Below, one piece after another: positions 9,775 through 18,144 of a stretch of 64,000 nt of DNA. The stretch comes from Planctomycetaceae bacterium (GTDB taxonomy: Bacteria; Planctomycetota; Phycisphaerae; Phycisphaerales; SM1A02). The position numbers were made by a program, and so were the translations under genes. The notes under the pieces were generated by a model. The model saw only the letters and a list, made by a program, of their open reading frames with translations, was not told where the DNA came from and made no database searches. Each line of letters opens with the position of its first letter. Within the stretch, counting starts at the first letter, position 1. The stretch is taken from NCBI GenBank assembly GCA_027490145.1, contig JAIXYQ010000007.1, forward strand, positions 62,001-126,000, read 5' to 3'.

Positions 9775-10760
9775 CATCGCCCACCGGCCCTCGAGGCGGT
9801 CGATCCGCCGCCCATGCTTCCACCGCCGCCGATCCGAACGGTCACCGTCCGGTGCTGTTGGGTGAGATCGTGGATCTCCTGGCCCCGGTGTCCGGCCAGA
9901 GCGTGATCGACCTGACGGCCGGGCGCGGCGGGCATGCGGTGGCGCTGGGGGCGTCGGTCGGTTCGGCGGGGGTCCTGACGCTGTTCGATCGCGATCCCAC
10001 GAACCTGTCATACGCCAGCGCACGGGTATCGGCCATGCCGTCGGCCCCGCGCGTCCAGGCCATCCACGCCGACTTCCGGTCGGTTGGGCTCATGATGCCG
10101 GCAGGAACGCCCCCGGCCAATGCCGTTCTGGCTGATCTTGGGTTCAGCTCGACCCAGATCGATGACCCGACCCGCGGTCTGGCCTTTTCGCACGATGGCC
10201 CGCTCGACATGCGCCTGGATCCCACCCGCGGCGAGACGGCGGCGCAGCTCGTGGCACGCCTCGACGAGCGCGAACTCGCCGACATCATCTTCCACTACGG
10301 CGAGGATCCGTTCGCTCGACGCATCGCCAGGAACATTGCACAGACTCGCGCCCGCGTGCCGATATCCACGACGGGTCAGCTTGCAAGCCTGGTACGGGAG
10401 TCCTACGGCGCCCGTGCCGCGGCGAGTCGGCTGCATCCAGCCACGCGGACCTTCATGGCACTCCGGATCGCCGTCAACGACGAGCTCGGAGCGCTGGAAG
10501 GACTCGTGGCGGCCGTGCGCGATGCCGCGCTCGCTGCCGCCTCGGGATCCCCGACGTGGCTTGCGGTGGGGGCTCGAGTGGCCATCATGTCCTTCCACAG
10601 CCTGGAAGACAGGATCGTCAAGCGGGCCTTTGCCCAGATGATCGAAGCGGGCTGGGCAGAGTCCCTCACCCGCAAGCCCGTGGAGGCGTCACCCGCCGAG
10701 GTGGGTGCGAATCCCCGGGCCCGGTCGGCGAAGTTGCGGGCCGTCAGGTTGGCCTGCTGA
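9771..10760 (+). CDS. rsmH: 16S rRNA (cytosine1402-N4)-methyltransferase RsmH
   Basis: 329-aa SAM-dependent methyltransferase that N4-methylates C1402 in the decoding centre of 16S rRNA (formerly MraW). Evidence: the N-terminal HRPVLLGEIVDLL, the SAM-binding VIDLTAGRGGHA, ADLGFSSTQIDDPTRGLAFS, GPLDMRLDP, and the C-terminal VAIMSFHSLEDRIVKRAF. All are diagnostic for RsmH and the length is normal. The ATG at 9771 overlaps the TGA of the sugar-phosphate transferase (ATGA), so it is probably translationally coupled. rsmH is classically the first gene of the division and cell-wall (dcw) cluster, and a LysM protein, an FtsL-like protein and FtsI follow here, although mraZ and the mur genes are absent. 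Confidence 0.96.
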   Translation: MTSPTGPRGGRSAAHASTAADPNGHRPVLLGEIVDLLAPVSGQSVIDLTAGRGGHAVALGASVGSAGVLTLFDRDPTNLSYASARVSAMPSAPRVQAIHADFRSVGLMMPAGTPPANAVLADLGFSSTQIDDPTRGLAFSHDGPLDMRLDPTRGETAAQLVARLDERELADIIFHYGEDPFARRIARNIAQTRARVPISTTGQLASLVRESYGARAAASRLHPATRTFMALRIAVNDELGALEGLVAAVRDAALAAASGSPTWLAVGARVAIMSFHSLEDRIVKRAFAQMIEAGWAESLTRKPVEASPAEVGANPRARSAKLRAVRLAC

Positions 10761-10858
10761 CCGAGCCATCGGGCGTTGGAGGCCGGACCGCGTCCGGAGT
10801 GGGCCGATGCAAGGATGCAGAGGCCGAGTGCAGAGGCTGGGTCGAGAGCCCTCAGGGC

Positions 10859-11578
10859 ATGGATGCTGCGATGAACCGTGAACACAAGTTGGCGTTGGTC
10901 CTCGGATTCGGGTTGCTGCTCTTCGTGGGCATCCTGCTGTCGGACCATTTCTCCGCCGTCGATCGCCCCGCGAGCTCGATGCTCGTGGCCAATGAACCTG
11001 CGGTGGCCCGTCCGGGGCCTTCGAGCATCCAGCCGGTGAGTGCCGTGCGTGAGGGCGTGATCGCCGCGCGCCAGTATGGCCTCACCGAGGACTTCGACAA
11101 TCTTGGCCGTGGCGCCAAGGGAGCGACGCCGCTCGAACCCGGCACCTCCACCGGTGGGAGCTCGACCGTCCGGACGACCGTGATCGGCAAGGGTGACACC
11201 CTCGCGTCGATCGCCCAGCGTGAGTACGGCAGCAAGGCCCTGGCCCAGAAGCTGTACGAGCACAACCGCACGGCGATCGGCAATCCGCGGGCCATGAAGA
11301 TCGGCACCCGCATCGAGTTGCCCCCGATCGAGGTCCTCACCGGACAGCCCAAGGTCGAACCCGTGCAGCCCGCGCTTCCCGAGCCGACCACCGGCACCGG
11401 GACCAGCGAGCCGGTGGGCCGCCGCTACACCGTCAAGCCCGGCGACAACCTGGGCTCGATCGCAAAGTCGCAGCTCGGATCGACCAAGCGCTGGCAGGAT
11501 CTCCTTGCCGCGAACTCCAAGGTCCTCAAGGATCCGAAGCAGCTCAAGCCCGGCATGACCCTCGTGATTCCGGAGTGA
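10859..11578 (+). CDS. Membrane-anchored protein with two LysM domains
   Basis: 239-aa protein with one N-terminal transmembrane helix (about residues 10-28, LALVLGFGLLLFVGILL) and two LysM peptidoglycan-binding domains, about residues 105-155 (GKGDTLASIAQREYGS) and 190-238 (YTVKPGDNLGSIAKSQLGS). A Pro-rich linker lies between. LysM modules bind glycan strands, so this is probably a periplasmic wall-binding factor. ATG 10859 was chosen; ATG 10871, four codons later, is also possible. The roughly 100-nt gap after rsmH contains a small perfect hairpin (CCGGAC, loop CGC, GTCCGG, 10783-10797) and a 9-nt direct repeat TGCAGAGGC; their role is unclear. Its place between rsmH and an FtsL-like gene suggests a division role. 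Confidence 0.87.
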   Translation: MDAAMNREHKLALVLGFGLLLFVGILLSDHFSAVDRPASSMLVANEPAVARPGPSSIQPVSAVREGVIAARQYGLTEDFDNLGRGAKGATPLEPGTSTGGSSTVRTTVIGKGDTLASIAQREYGSKALAQKLYEHNRTAIGNPRAMKIGTRIELPPIEVLTGQPKVEPVQPALPEPTTGTGTSEPVGRRYTVKPGDNLGSIAKSQLGSTKRWQDLLAANSKVLKDPKQLKPGMTLVIPE

Positions 11579-11581
11579 TCC

Positions 11582-11923
11582 ATGGTCGCCAAGCTGGCCG
11601 TGATCATCCTCGCCTGGGCCGTCATGGCCGCGTCCGTCCTGTCGCTGCGCCAGCAGCGGTTCGAGACGGTCAAGCGCATGTCGCTCGTCAAGCGTGACCT
11701 CGACCGCAAGGAGCGAGCGCTCTGGGACCGCCGCGCCTCCGTCGCAGCGTTGACGCGCCCCGGTGAACTGCGCGAGACGATCGCGCGCGGCGGCCAGGAA
11801 TGGACGCCGATCCTCCGTGCCACGCCCGGGATGACCCCTCCTCGGCCGCAGACGGCGATCGCCAAGCAGGACGGCGTCCGCACCGCCCAGAACGGTCGCA
11901 TCCGCGCCGCCAACGGGAACTGA
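11582..11923 (+). CDS. FtsL-like small bitopic division protein
   Basis: 113-aa protein with a single N-terminal transmembrane helix (about residues 4-22) followed by a charged helical segment (RQQRFETVKRMSLVKRDLDRKE, about 25-46) and a short tail. Size, topology and its exact place between rsmH and ftsI match FtsL, which diverges too fast to recognise by sequence alone. FtsL normally joins FtsB and FtsQ to activate FtsWI at the septum. The start lies 4 nt after the LysM stop, with GGAG in the preceding codons as a ribosome binding site. A classical long leucine zipper is not obvious, so the call rests on synteny and topology. Confidence 0.6.
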   Translation: MVAKLAVIILAWAVMAASVLSLRQQRFETVKRMSLVKRDLDRKERALWDRRASVAALTRPGELRETIARGGQEWTPILRATPGMTPPRPQTAIAKQDGVRTAQNGRIRAANGN

Positions 11924-11928
11924 CTCCC

Positions 11929-13773
11929 ATGACCAACACGCATGTTGATGGCCAACCCGAAGGTCCGCGACCGACGGGCTCGGATCGGATCTCGATGGCA
12001 TCGCGCGTGCTGCTGGGAGCGACGGTGCTGATGCTCGGCGCCGTCGCGATCCGGGTGGCCCAGCTCAAGTCGATTCCCGACAGCCGGCTCGCGCCCGCCA
12101 TGGGGTCGCGCACCAGCACCAGCCCTGAGCTCAATGCGCGTGGACGCATCCTCGACCGCAAGGGACGCATCCTCGCGACCAGCAGCGTGGGCTACCGGCT
12201 CTATGCCGACCCGGCCATGATCTGGGAGCGCGGATGGCAGGCTGCCGAGAAGGCGAAGGCGCTTGAACCGGACAGCGAAGCCGAGTGCGATCCGTTCAGC
12301 GACATCGCTTCGGCCCTCGGCTCCACGGCGGGATTCGATCCCCAGTCGGTGCTCGGGACCCTGCGTGAGCGCGCGGATGACCGCTACGTCGTCCTGTCGA
12401 AGCAGCTTGAGCCCTGGCAAGTCGAGCAGGTGCGCCAGCTTGACCTCGATGGGCTCGGCCTCGAGCCGCGTCTGGTCCGCCACTACCCTCAGGGCGAAAC
12501 GGCCGCGCTGCTGGTTGGGCGTGTCGGCGGCGAGCAGACGGGGTTGTCGGGCATGGAGCTTCGACACGAGAAGTCGCTTGCGGCCACGGCGGGTCACCTC
12601 ACCTACCTGCGCGATGTCCACCGCAACACGCTCTTCGTCGAGGAAGGCAAGTACCAGCCCGGTCGTGATGGTCACGACCTGGTGCTGTCGATCGACCTGG
12701 TGATCCAGGACATGGTCGAGCGGCGACTCGACGAAGCCGTACGCGATGTGAACGCCGGGGGCGGCCGAGCCGTCGTGCTCGACCCACTGACGGGCGATGT
12801 GCTCGCCATGGCCGACATCCTGCGTTCACGCAGCGGCTGGAACGAGATCACGACCGACCCCAATCGCGCCAAGGACCTGTCCCTGGGCCGCAACCGCTGC
12901 GTCACGGATCCTTACGAGCCAGGATCGACCTTCAAGCAGTTCGTCTGGGCCTGGGCGACCAAGCACGGCATCTTCAAGCCGACGGACCGGCTGCCCACGC
13001 CGCCGGGCCATTACGTCACGCCGTACGGCCGCACCGTGCGCGATGTGCACCCGGTGGCGCGTGCGGACTGGCGCACGGTGCTGGTGAAGAGCCTGAACGC
13101 AGGCATGGCGATCTCGGCCGAGCGGCTCTCGCATGAACAGATGCAGGACTGCGTCCGGGCGTTCGGCTTCGGCACGAGCACGTCGGTCGGTGTGCCGGGC
13201 GAGATCGGCGGACTCGTCACCAGTCCGGGTGCCTGGAGCAAGTACACGCAGACCTCCGTGTCGATGGGCCATGAGATCGGCGTCACGGCGGTGCAGATGG
13301 TTCGCGCGTTCAGCGTCTTCTGCCGCGACGACGGCATGCTGCCGAGCGTCCGGGTGGCGGGCGGCACGAATCCTTCGTCGTCGATGCAGCTGCCGGTGAT
13401 CCCACCGGGGATCGCCCTCGAGGCCCGTTCAGCGATGGAGGGCGTGCTCACCGAGGGCACGGCACGCGGCGCCAAGAGCTCGCTCTACCGCATGTTCGGG
13501 AAGACGGGCACCGCGCAGTTGCCCAAGCCCGCAGGGCAGGGCAAGGGCTACTACGACGATCGCTACGTGAGTTCCTTCGTCGTTGGCGCGCCGTTCGAAC
13601 AGCCGCGTTTGGTGGTGCTGGTCGTGATCGATGACCCGGATCGCCGCATCAAGCACTTCGGCGGTTCGGTGGCCGGCCCGGCAGCGCGCGACATCATGGA
13701 AGGCGCGCTTCAGTACCTCGGTGTGGCACCGGATCAGCCGGATGCGCCCAAGCCGGTTGCCCGGGCCGACTGA
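11929..13773 (+). CDS. ftsI: Penicillin-binding protein, FtsI/PBP3-type septal transpeptidase
   Basis: 614-aa class B penicillin-binding protein that cross-links septal peptidoglycan. It has an N-terminal membrane anchor (about residues 24-45), a dimerisation domain beginning with RGRILDRKGRILA, and the transpeptidase domain with the three active-site motifs: S333-T-F-K336, S388-L-N390 and K525-T-G527. No PASTA domain is present. ATG 11929 starts 6 nt after the FtsL-like stop; the open frame continues upstream, but that part overlaps the previous gene. In most bacteria murE and murF follow; here the cluster ends and the next gene is convergent. Cell-wall genes of this kind fit a planctomycete that retains peptidoglycan. 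Confidence 0.93.
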   Translation: MTNTHVDGQPEGPRPTGSDRISMASRVLLGATVLMLGAVAIRVAQLKSIPDSRLAPAMGSRTSTSPELNARGRILDRKGRILATSSVGYRLYADPAMIWERGWQAAEKAKALEPDSEAECDPFSDIASALGSTAGFDPQSVLGTLRERADDRYVVLSKQLEPWQVEQVRQLDLDGLGLEPRLVRHYPQGETAALLVGRVGGEQTGLSGMELRHEKSLAATAGHLTYLRDVHRNTLFVEEGKYQPGRDGHDLVLSIDLVIQDMVERRLDEAVRDVNAGGGRAVVLDPLTGDVLAMADILRSRSGWNEITTDPNRAKDLSLGRNRCVTDPYEPGSTFKQFVWAWATKHGIFKPTDRLPTPPGHYVTPYGRTVRDVHPVARADWRTVLVKSLNAGMAISAERLSHEQMQDCVRAFGFGTSTSVGVPGEIGGLVTSPGAWSKYTQTSVSMGHEIGVTAVQMVRAFSVFCRDDGMLPSVRVAGGTNPSSSMQLPVIPPGIALEARSAMEGVLTEGTARGAKSSLYRMFGKTGTAQLPKPAGQGKGYYDDRYVSSFVVGAPFEQPRLVVLVVIDDPDRRIKHFGGSVAGPAARDIMEGALQYLGVAPDQPDAPKPVARAD

Positions 13774-13824
13774 CCCGGTCGCGTCGTCCGGCGGGCGCTG
13801 CGGTGCCCGGTCCGCGACGGCGCG

Positions 13825-15075
13825 TCAGAACTCCATGATCAACTGGGTGGCGCCATACCACTGGCCCTGGTCCACGCTGCCTGATTCGTTCGCGTGGCTG
13901 AACTGAAGCTTGAACGTGAACGACTCGTTCAGCCGCGTGCCACCACCGATGTCGAAGCGCTGCACGTCGTTGTCCCAGCTCTGACCGTTCAGATCACCGT
14001 AGAACTGGGAGTTCCATCGTGCGGACACCCAGGTATCGACTGCCACGTTGATGCGACCCTCCACGAACCAGCTGAAGCTGGTCAGGTCACCCAGCGCCGG
14101 CTGGTCGAAGGTGTTCCAGATGAACTCGGCCCAGATCTCGGCCCAGCGATGGGCGTAGCTGATGTCGATGCCCCAGGTGGTCTGGTCATACTGGCCGGGG
14201 TCACCGATGGAGGTGCCTGGACGCACGGTGGGATCGGCGATGAGGTATCCGCCTTGGCTGACGCTGCCACCGATGGTCCAGCGTGCATCAGGCCGCAGGG
14301 CCACGCGACCGGTGACGGTCGGGCTCTCCATGTTGCGGTCCCACCAGGCCCATTCCTCGGGTCGTGACGACAGCGAAGCGTTCTTCACCTCGACGGCCCA
14401 GTCCACCAATGGACCGTGCCATGCCGGGAAGGTGCCGAAGGCACTGAAACCACTGGCGTAGGCAGGGCCCCAGATGATGGGGTTCCAGTCCGGCACGTTG
14501 TCGGCCCTGTCCTTGCGGCCAAGCTGGACGGCCGCGCCCGGATTCGAAGGCAGTTGCGTCCCATCGCCGATGCTCGTCATCCACCCGTACGGCAACGGGG
14601 CATCGATCAGCGGATTCTCGAACGAGAGGTAGCGACGGTTCCACTGGCCGAAGGTGGTTCCGAAGGCACCGGCGCGGAGGTTCAACACCTGGTTCTCGAA
14701 CGGACGCACGTTGAGGAAGTACTCGTTGAGGAGCATCTCCATCGGCGCCTCGGTCGGATCGAAGCCGCGCGAGGCCATGGCATAGACGGTGAAGTCGAGG
14801 ACCTTCCCGGCGGTCGCCGTGCCCATCAGGTTGATGACCGGTGCGTACAGCGCGTGACCATCGGCCTGGATGAATCCCGGAGGCGGCTGCGTGAAGAACC
14901 AGCCGGTCTGGTCGATCCACGGATCGATGCCCACCGTCCAGGCGCCGTCGGGATCGCCGGCGACGAGGGCATCGCCGAGGTCCTGCATCGATTGCGACAG
15001 CGCATCGAACCACGATGGGTCGTCGGCCGGCAACTGGGCGAGCGAGCAGGTGATCAAGGTCGTTGCGGCGAGCAT
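13825..15075 (-). CDS. Putative outer-membrane beta-barrel (porin-like) protein
   Basis: 416-aa protein with a short signal peptide (MLAATTLITCSLAQ) and no cytoplasmic domain. The body is rich in alternating aromatic and polar residues with many Trp, Asn and Gly. It ends in QLIMEF, the C-terminal aromatic residue typical of Omp85/BAM substrates. An early segment (GWFFTQPPPGF, NEYFLNVRPFENQVLNLRAGAF, in part) resembles porin strands of alginate- or carbohydrate-selective barrels, but no named family was recognised with certainty. A clear ribosome binding site, GGGAGGAA, precedes the ATG. It lies 16 nt downstream of the cyclase gene, so it is probably the last cistron of the cupredoxin-cyclase-barrel unit. 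Substrate unknown. Confidence 0.6.
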   Translation of the reverse strand: MLAATTLITCSLAQLPADDPSWFDALSQSMQDLGDALVAGDPDGAWTVGIDPWIDQTGWFFTQPPPGFIQADGHALYAPVINLMGTATAGKVLDFTVYAMASRGFDPTEAPMEMLLNEYFLNVRPFENQVLNLRAGAFGTTFGQWNRRYLSFENPLIDAPLPYGWMTSIGDGTQLPSNPGAAVQLGRKDRADNVPDWNPIIWGPAYASGFSAFGTFPAWHGPLVDWAVEVKNASLSSRPEEWAWWDRNMESPTVTGRVALRPDARWTIGGSVSQGGYLIADPTVRPGTSIGDPGQYDQTTWGIDISYAHRWAEIWAEFIWNTFDQPALGDLTSFSWFVEGRINVAVDTWVSARWNSQFYGDLNGQSWDNDVQRFDIGGGTRLNESFTFKLQFSHANESGSVDQGQWYGATQLIMEF

Positions 15076-15091
15076 GATTCCTCCCGGTGGA

Positions 15092-16747
15092 TCAGGTCAT
15101 TCGAAGGACGTGGGCGACGATGGGTTCGCTGAAGCCCTTGACGTGGAATGGCTCGAGCGGGGTCGCCACGATCCCGGCGTCCACGTGTGCACGGACGGCG
15201 TCATCCGCGACGACCTGGCCCGCCTTGGCTGCGCTGCACAGGCGACTGGCCAGGTTCACGCGCGCACCGAGCACCGTGTAGTTCACGCGGCTCGTCGATC
15301 CCATGCAGCCCGCGACGACCGGACCGTACGCGATGCCGATGCCGATCCTGATGGCGCGTCCGCCCGCGGCGTTGAGCCGCTCACGCTCGGCCTGCATCGC
15401 GAGCGCGCAGCGCGCCATGCGCAGGGCATCGTCGGGCGAGGACCGCGGTGCGCCCCAGACGGCCATCACCAGGTCGCCCACGAACTTGTCGACCATGCCG
15501 CCATGGCGGTAGATCACGTCGCACATGGCGCTCATGTGGTCGTTCAGCATGGAGATGACCTCGTCGGGCGTCATCGACTCGGTGGTCGCCGTGAAGCCGC
15601 GGATGTCGCAGAAGAGGATGCCCGCATCGACCGTCCGGCCCTTCAGGTCGAGCTCGCCCGAGACCAGTTCCTCGGCGACCGCCGGATCCGCGACCGCATC
15701 GAGCACGTTGCGGTAGCGGTCACGCATGGCCAGCCCCTGAGCCATGTCATTGAAGGTCGAGCCGAGCGACTCGAACTCATCGGCACCTGCGACGGCGACA
15801 CGGATCGAGTAGTCGCCGTGACCGATGAGGCGCGCGGCATCACCCAACTGCTGCACGGGCCGCGACAGGCTTCGCCCCATCCACTGGCTGACGGCGCCCC
15901 CGGCCGCGATCGCCAGGATCGCCGTGCCGAGGAAGAAGGCATTCGTGCGGCGCTCCGCAGCCCTTGATGCAGCAAGGCTGCGCAGCACCATGAATCGTGC
16001 CGGCGTGCGCAAGGCGCCCTCGATCGGGAATGAGCGAACGAGGAATGGTTCCCCGGAGGGGCTTTCGAGCTCCGCTCCATCGGTGGTTGAGATGGGTGGC
16101 ATCGCCTGCGCAAGCCACTCCTCCATGGCCTGGCCCGGTGGGAGTGCCACGCGGCCATCGACGAGCACGACGTAGAGCGTCTCGGAACCGGCCGCCGTGC
16201 GCTCGGGCCAGGTCCATGGCCACGCCGCAACGATCCAACCGACGGGATCGCCGGTGGTCACGTCCACCACGGGCTGACGCAGCGCCTCGACGAGAAGCCC
16301 ATCCTGCAGCACGCAGATCGGGCGGGCAGGTTGGTCGAGCGGCTCATCCTGCACCGGCAGGGCGCTGGAGTCGATCGCTCGCGCGAGCGGCGTCGGCTCG
16401 CTGCCCGGACGCGCCACGGGCCGTCCTGCCGCATCGAGGAAGTGGGCATCGAGCGCGCGGAGTGCGCGGAGTTCGTACTCGGCATTGGCGTACAGGTCGG
16501 CCCAATCCTCCTCGACGAGTGCTCCGAAGAGGAACGAGTTCGTGTCGAGTTGCCCGATGGCCTGACGGGTTGCTTCCAGTCGAAGGGCCTGCCGCTCCCG
16601 GATGGACCGCGCCTCGAGATCGAAGACGGCCGACACGCCATCGGCTTCGGCGCGTCGCACCTGCTGCCGTGCGATGCCGGCGCCGATGATGCTGGTTCCC
16701 GCGACGATCGCGAGGATGCTCAACGTGATGCGTCGGCTGAACCTCAT
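15092..16747 (-). CDS. Membrane class III nucleotide cyclase with periplasmic sensor and HAMP
   Basis: 551-aa signalling enzyme. Transmembrane helix 1 is near residues 8-25 and helix 2 near 262-283; the periplasmic sensor region lies between. A HAMP linker follows (about 285-340), then a class III cyclase domain (about 370-540). Metal-binding Asp381 (FCDIRGF) and Asp425 (VGDLVMAVWG) are 44 residues apart as in the family, and the adenine-specifying Lys is present (K421). The transition-state pair N498/R502 is present in VNLASRL. The second base-specifying position is Ala495 (LGARVN) where many adenylyl cyclases have Asp, so the nucleotide is uncertain. The cupredoxin-like gene upstream ends 3 nt away, suggesting that redox or copper status could be the sensed input. 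Confidence 0.9.
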   Translation of the reverse strand: MRFSRRITLSILAIVAGTSIIGAGIARQQVRRAEADGVSAVFDLEARSIRERQALRLEATRQAIGQLDTNSFLFGALVEEDWADLYANAEYELRALRALDAHFLDAAGRPVARPGSEPTPLARAIDSSALPVQDEPLDQPARPICVLQDGLLVEALRQPVVDVTTGDPVGWIVAAWPWTWPERTAAGSETLYVVLVDGRVALPPGQAMEEWLAQAMPPISTTDGAELESPSGEPFLVRSFPIEGALRTPARFMVLRSLAASRAAERRTNAFFLGTAILAIAAGGAVSQWMGRSLSRPVQQLGDAARLIGHGDYSIRVAVAGADEFESLGSTFNDMAQGLAMRDRYRNVLDAVADPAVAEELVSGELDLKGRTVDAGILFCDIRGFTATTESMTPDEVISMLNDHMSAMCDVIYRHGGMVDKFVGDLVMAVWGAPRSSPDDALRMARCALAMQAERERLNAAGGRAIRIGIGIAYGPVVAGCMGSTSRVNYTVLGARVNLASRLCSAAKAGQVVADDAVRAHVDAGIVATPLEPFHVKGFSEPIVAHVLRMT

Positions 16748-16750
16748 GGG

Positions 16751-17488
16751 TCACTGGGTCCAGTCGACCTCGAGCGTCTGCCCGGCTTCGATGGTCACTT
16801 GGCGGGTTTCCTCGTCCTTCCGGCCGCGCCAGAGCGTGACGGTGTGCGTGCCGGCAGGGATCCCGCGGAGTTCGAAGGAGCCATCGGCCGAGCTCGTGCA
16901 GAAGTGGGGGGTGTCGACCACGAGCAGGTGGCCCTGCATGTGCTCATGGACCTCGCAGAGCAGGAAGACGTAGCCCGCCTTGTCGAACACGACCGGCGGC
17001 GGTTCCTCGCCCTTCATGAAGCGGCCGACGTTGAACTTCTTCGCCGAGCTCTGCGAACGCACGGCGTGCAACACCTGGTCCTCGTTGGGGAAGATGACCG
17101 GCGTTCCCGTCTGCACTACCAGCGTGCCGGGACGGAACTGGATGCCCTCCTGGCGGATCCGGACGGGTTCGGTCGTGGCCGGATCGCGTGGCGGCGCACC
17201 GGAGCCGACCCAGATGGCCGTGACCGGCGGATCAGCCTTCGTGGTCTCTGCCGGCGCCACGTAATCGGAGCGTGTCTTGACCGGCGGCCGCGGTGCCGGG
17301 ATCTTGACTCGTCCCTTGAGCGTGCCGGTCGGTGCTTCGTTCGCTGCCGTGGCGGTTTCCGGCGAGACGGCCTGCGGCGTGGCTTCGCCGGCAGCCGGTT
17401 GCTGCGCAGCCGCACGAACCGAGGCGAGCAGCGCAGTCACCAGGATGATCCCCGTCACGGTCCGCACGACACCCTGGGTGTTGGGCAT
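16751..17488 (-). CDS. Secreted cupredoxin-like protein with carboxypeptidase-regulatory-type tail
   Basis: 245-aa exported protein: signal peptide about residues 1-28, an Ala/Pro/Thr-rich linker to about 55, then a plastocyanin-like region of the kind annotated as methylamine-utilisation-like protein. Copper-ligand candidates are His141 (VLHAVRS), Cys178, His181 or His183, and Met184 in the CEVHEHM segment, the order expected for a type 1 site. The last 45 residues (DGSFELRGIPAGTHTVTLW, in part) resemble a carboxypeptidase regulatory-like beta-sandwich. It is the first gene of a unit with the cyclase and the beta-barrel. A TACGCT hexamer ends 7 nt before the ATG and no Shine-Dalgarno is visible, suggesting a leaderless transcript. 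Confidence 0.78.
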   Translation of the reverse strand: MPNTQGVVRTVTGIILVTALLASVRAAAQQPAAGEATPQAVSPETATAANEAPTGTLKGRVKIPAPRPPVKTRSDYVAPAETTKADPPVTAIWVGSGAPPRDPATTEPVRIRQEGIQFRPGTLVVQTGTPVIFPNEDQVLHAVRSQSSAKKFNVGRFMKGEEPPPVVFDKAGYVFLLCEVHEHMQGHLLVVDTPHFCTSSADGSFELRGIPAGTHTVTLWRGRKDEETRQVTIEAGQTLEVDWTQ

Positions 17489-17495
17489 GCCGCGG

Positions 17496-17501
17496 AGCGT
17501 A
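17496..17501 (-). promoter_or_regulatory. -10 hexamer TACGCT, leaderless start of cupredoxin gene
   Basis: TACGCT on the minus strand ends 7 nt before the ATG; no Shine-Dalgarno is present. Part of the recurring pattern. Confidence 0.6.
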
Positions 17502-17552
17502 CCTCGCCGGCAACCACGGGCTCGGCGGCGCCCTCCCTCGCGCTCGGGGCCT

Positions 17553-17575
17553 GGCTGCGCGAGCGGCGCGCAGCC
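17553..17575 (-). terminator. Candidate terminator after the odh-lipoprotein unit
   Basis: GGCTGCGC pairs with GCGCAGCC (7-nt loop), 11 nt beyond the stop of the lipoprotein gene. No T tract. Confidence 0.5.
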
Positions 17576-17585
17576 GCGACCACGG

Positions 17586-18110
17586 TCACTGGATCTTGAA
17601 GCTGAACTTGGTCATGATCTCCATGCGCTTGAGCTCGAAGCTCTGCATCATGGTCGGATCAAGGCGTGGGTGCCCGGCCGGTGGCTTCCCCGCAATGCCC
17701 ACGCCCGAGGCGCGGGCCACGCCAGCGGCCTTCTCGGCGTAGGCGTACGCCTCCATCGCTGCGTAGGCGTTCTTCTTCAGGCTCTCCACGATGCGCGGCG
17801 TCAGCCGGCCGTTGGACTTCATCAGCGCCTGGAGGTCGACGAAGCCCTTCACGAAGCCCGCGTCCGCCGCCCAGAACGCCTCGGCATCGGCACCAGTGAG
17901 CGTGCCCGACGATCCGGCCTTCTTCAGGAGTGCAGCCTTCTCGTCCAGCGCCTTGGCCAGTGCCTTGGAGAGGTCGTCGATGCGCGCATCGGGCACGCTC
18001 GCAGCCGTCGAGGCGGCGGGCTTCATGGGAGCCGGCGGCGGCGGGGCATCGTCCTCGGCGCACGCGGCGAGCAGGGCAAGGAGCACGCAGGAGGCAAGCG
18101 TCTTGGTCAT
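17586..18110 (-). CDS. Small lipoprotein of unknown function after odhB
   Basis: 174-aa protein with a lipoprotein signal (LLALLAAC, lipobox LAAC with Cys near residue 17), a Pro/Ala-rich stretch, then a mostly helical, Lys/Ala-rich domain (SKALAKALDEKAALLKKAG and MEAYAYAEKA). No known family was recognised. ATG 18110 fits the signal peptide and has AGGA upstream; a longer frame would overlap odhB. It lies 34 nt after odhB and is probably transcribed with it. An 8-bp GC-rich hairpin follows the stop at 17553-17575. Function unknown; likely an envelope protein. Confidence 0.7.
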   Translation of the reverse strand: MTKTLASCVLLALLAACAEDDAPPPPAPMKPAASTAASVPDARIDDLSKALAKALDEKAALLKKAGSSGTLTGADAEAFWAADAGFVKGFVDLQALMKSNGRLTPRIVESLKKNAYAAMEAYAYAEKAAGVARASGVGIAGKPPAGHPRLDPTMMQSFELKRMEIMTKFSFKIQ

Positions 18111-18144
18111 GGTTCGTCCTGCGGCCGTGCCGCGTGGTGGCTGG

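Noticed and set aside
10783-10797. Small perfect hairpin CCGGAC-CGC-GTCCGG after rsmH
   Set aside because: Six base pairs without a T run; noted in the LysM entry but not called a terminator.
7007-12001. Long antisense frames across the Wzz, sugar-transferase, rsmH and ftsI genes
   Set aside because: They are shadows in GC-rich DNA, rich in Arg and Ala without domains; the sense genes have diagnostic motifs.
13778-13818. Hairpin between ftsI and the beta-barrel gene
   Set aside because: GTCGCG/CGCGAC and CCGG/CCGG can pair, but the stem is interrupted and has a long loop; not distinguishable from chance in GC-rich DNA.
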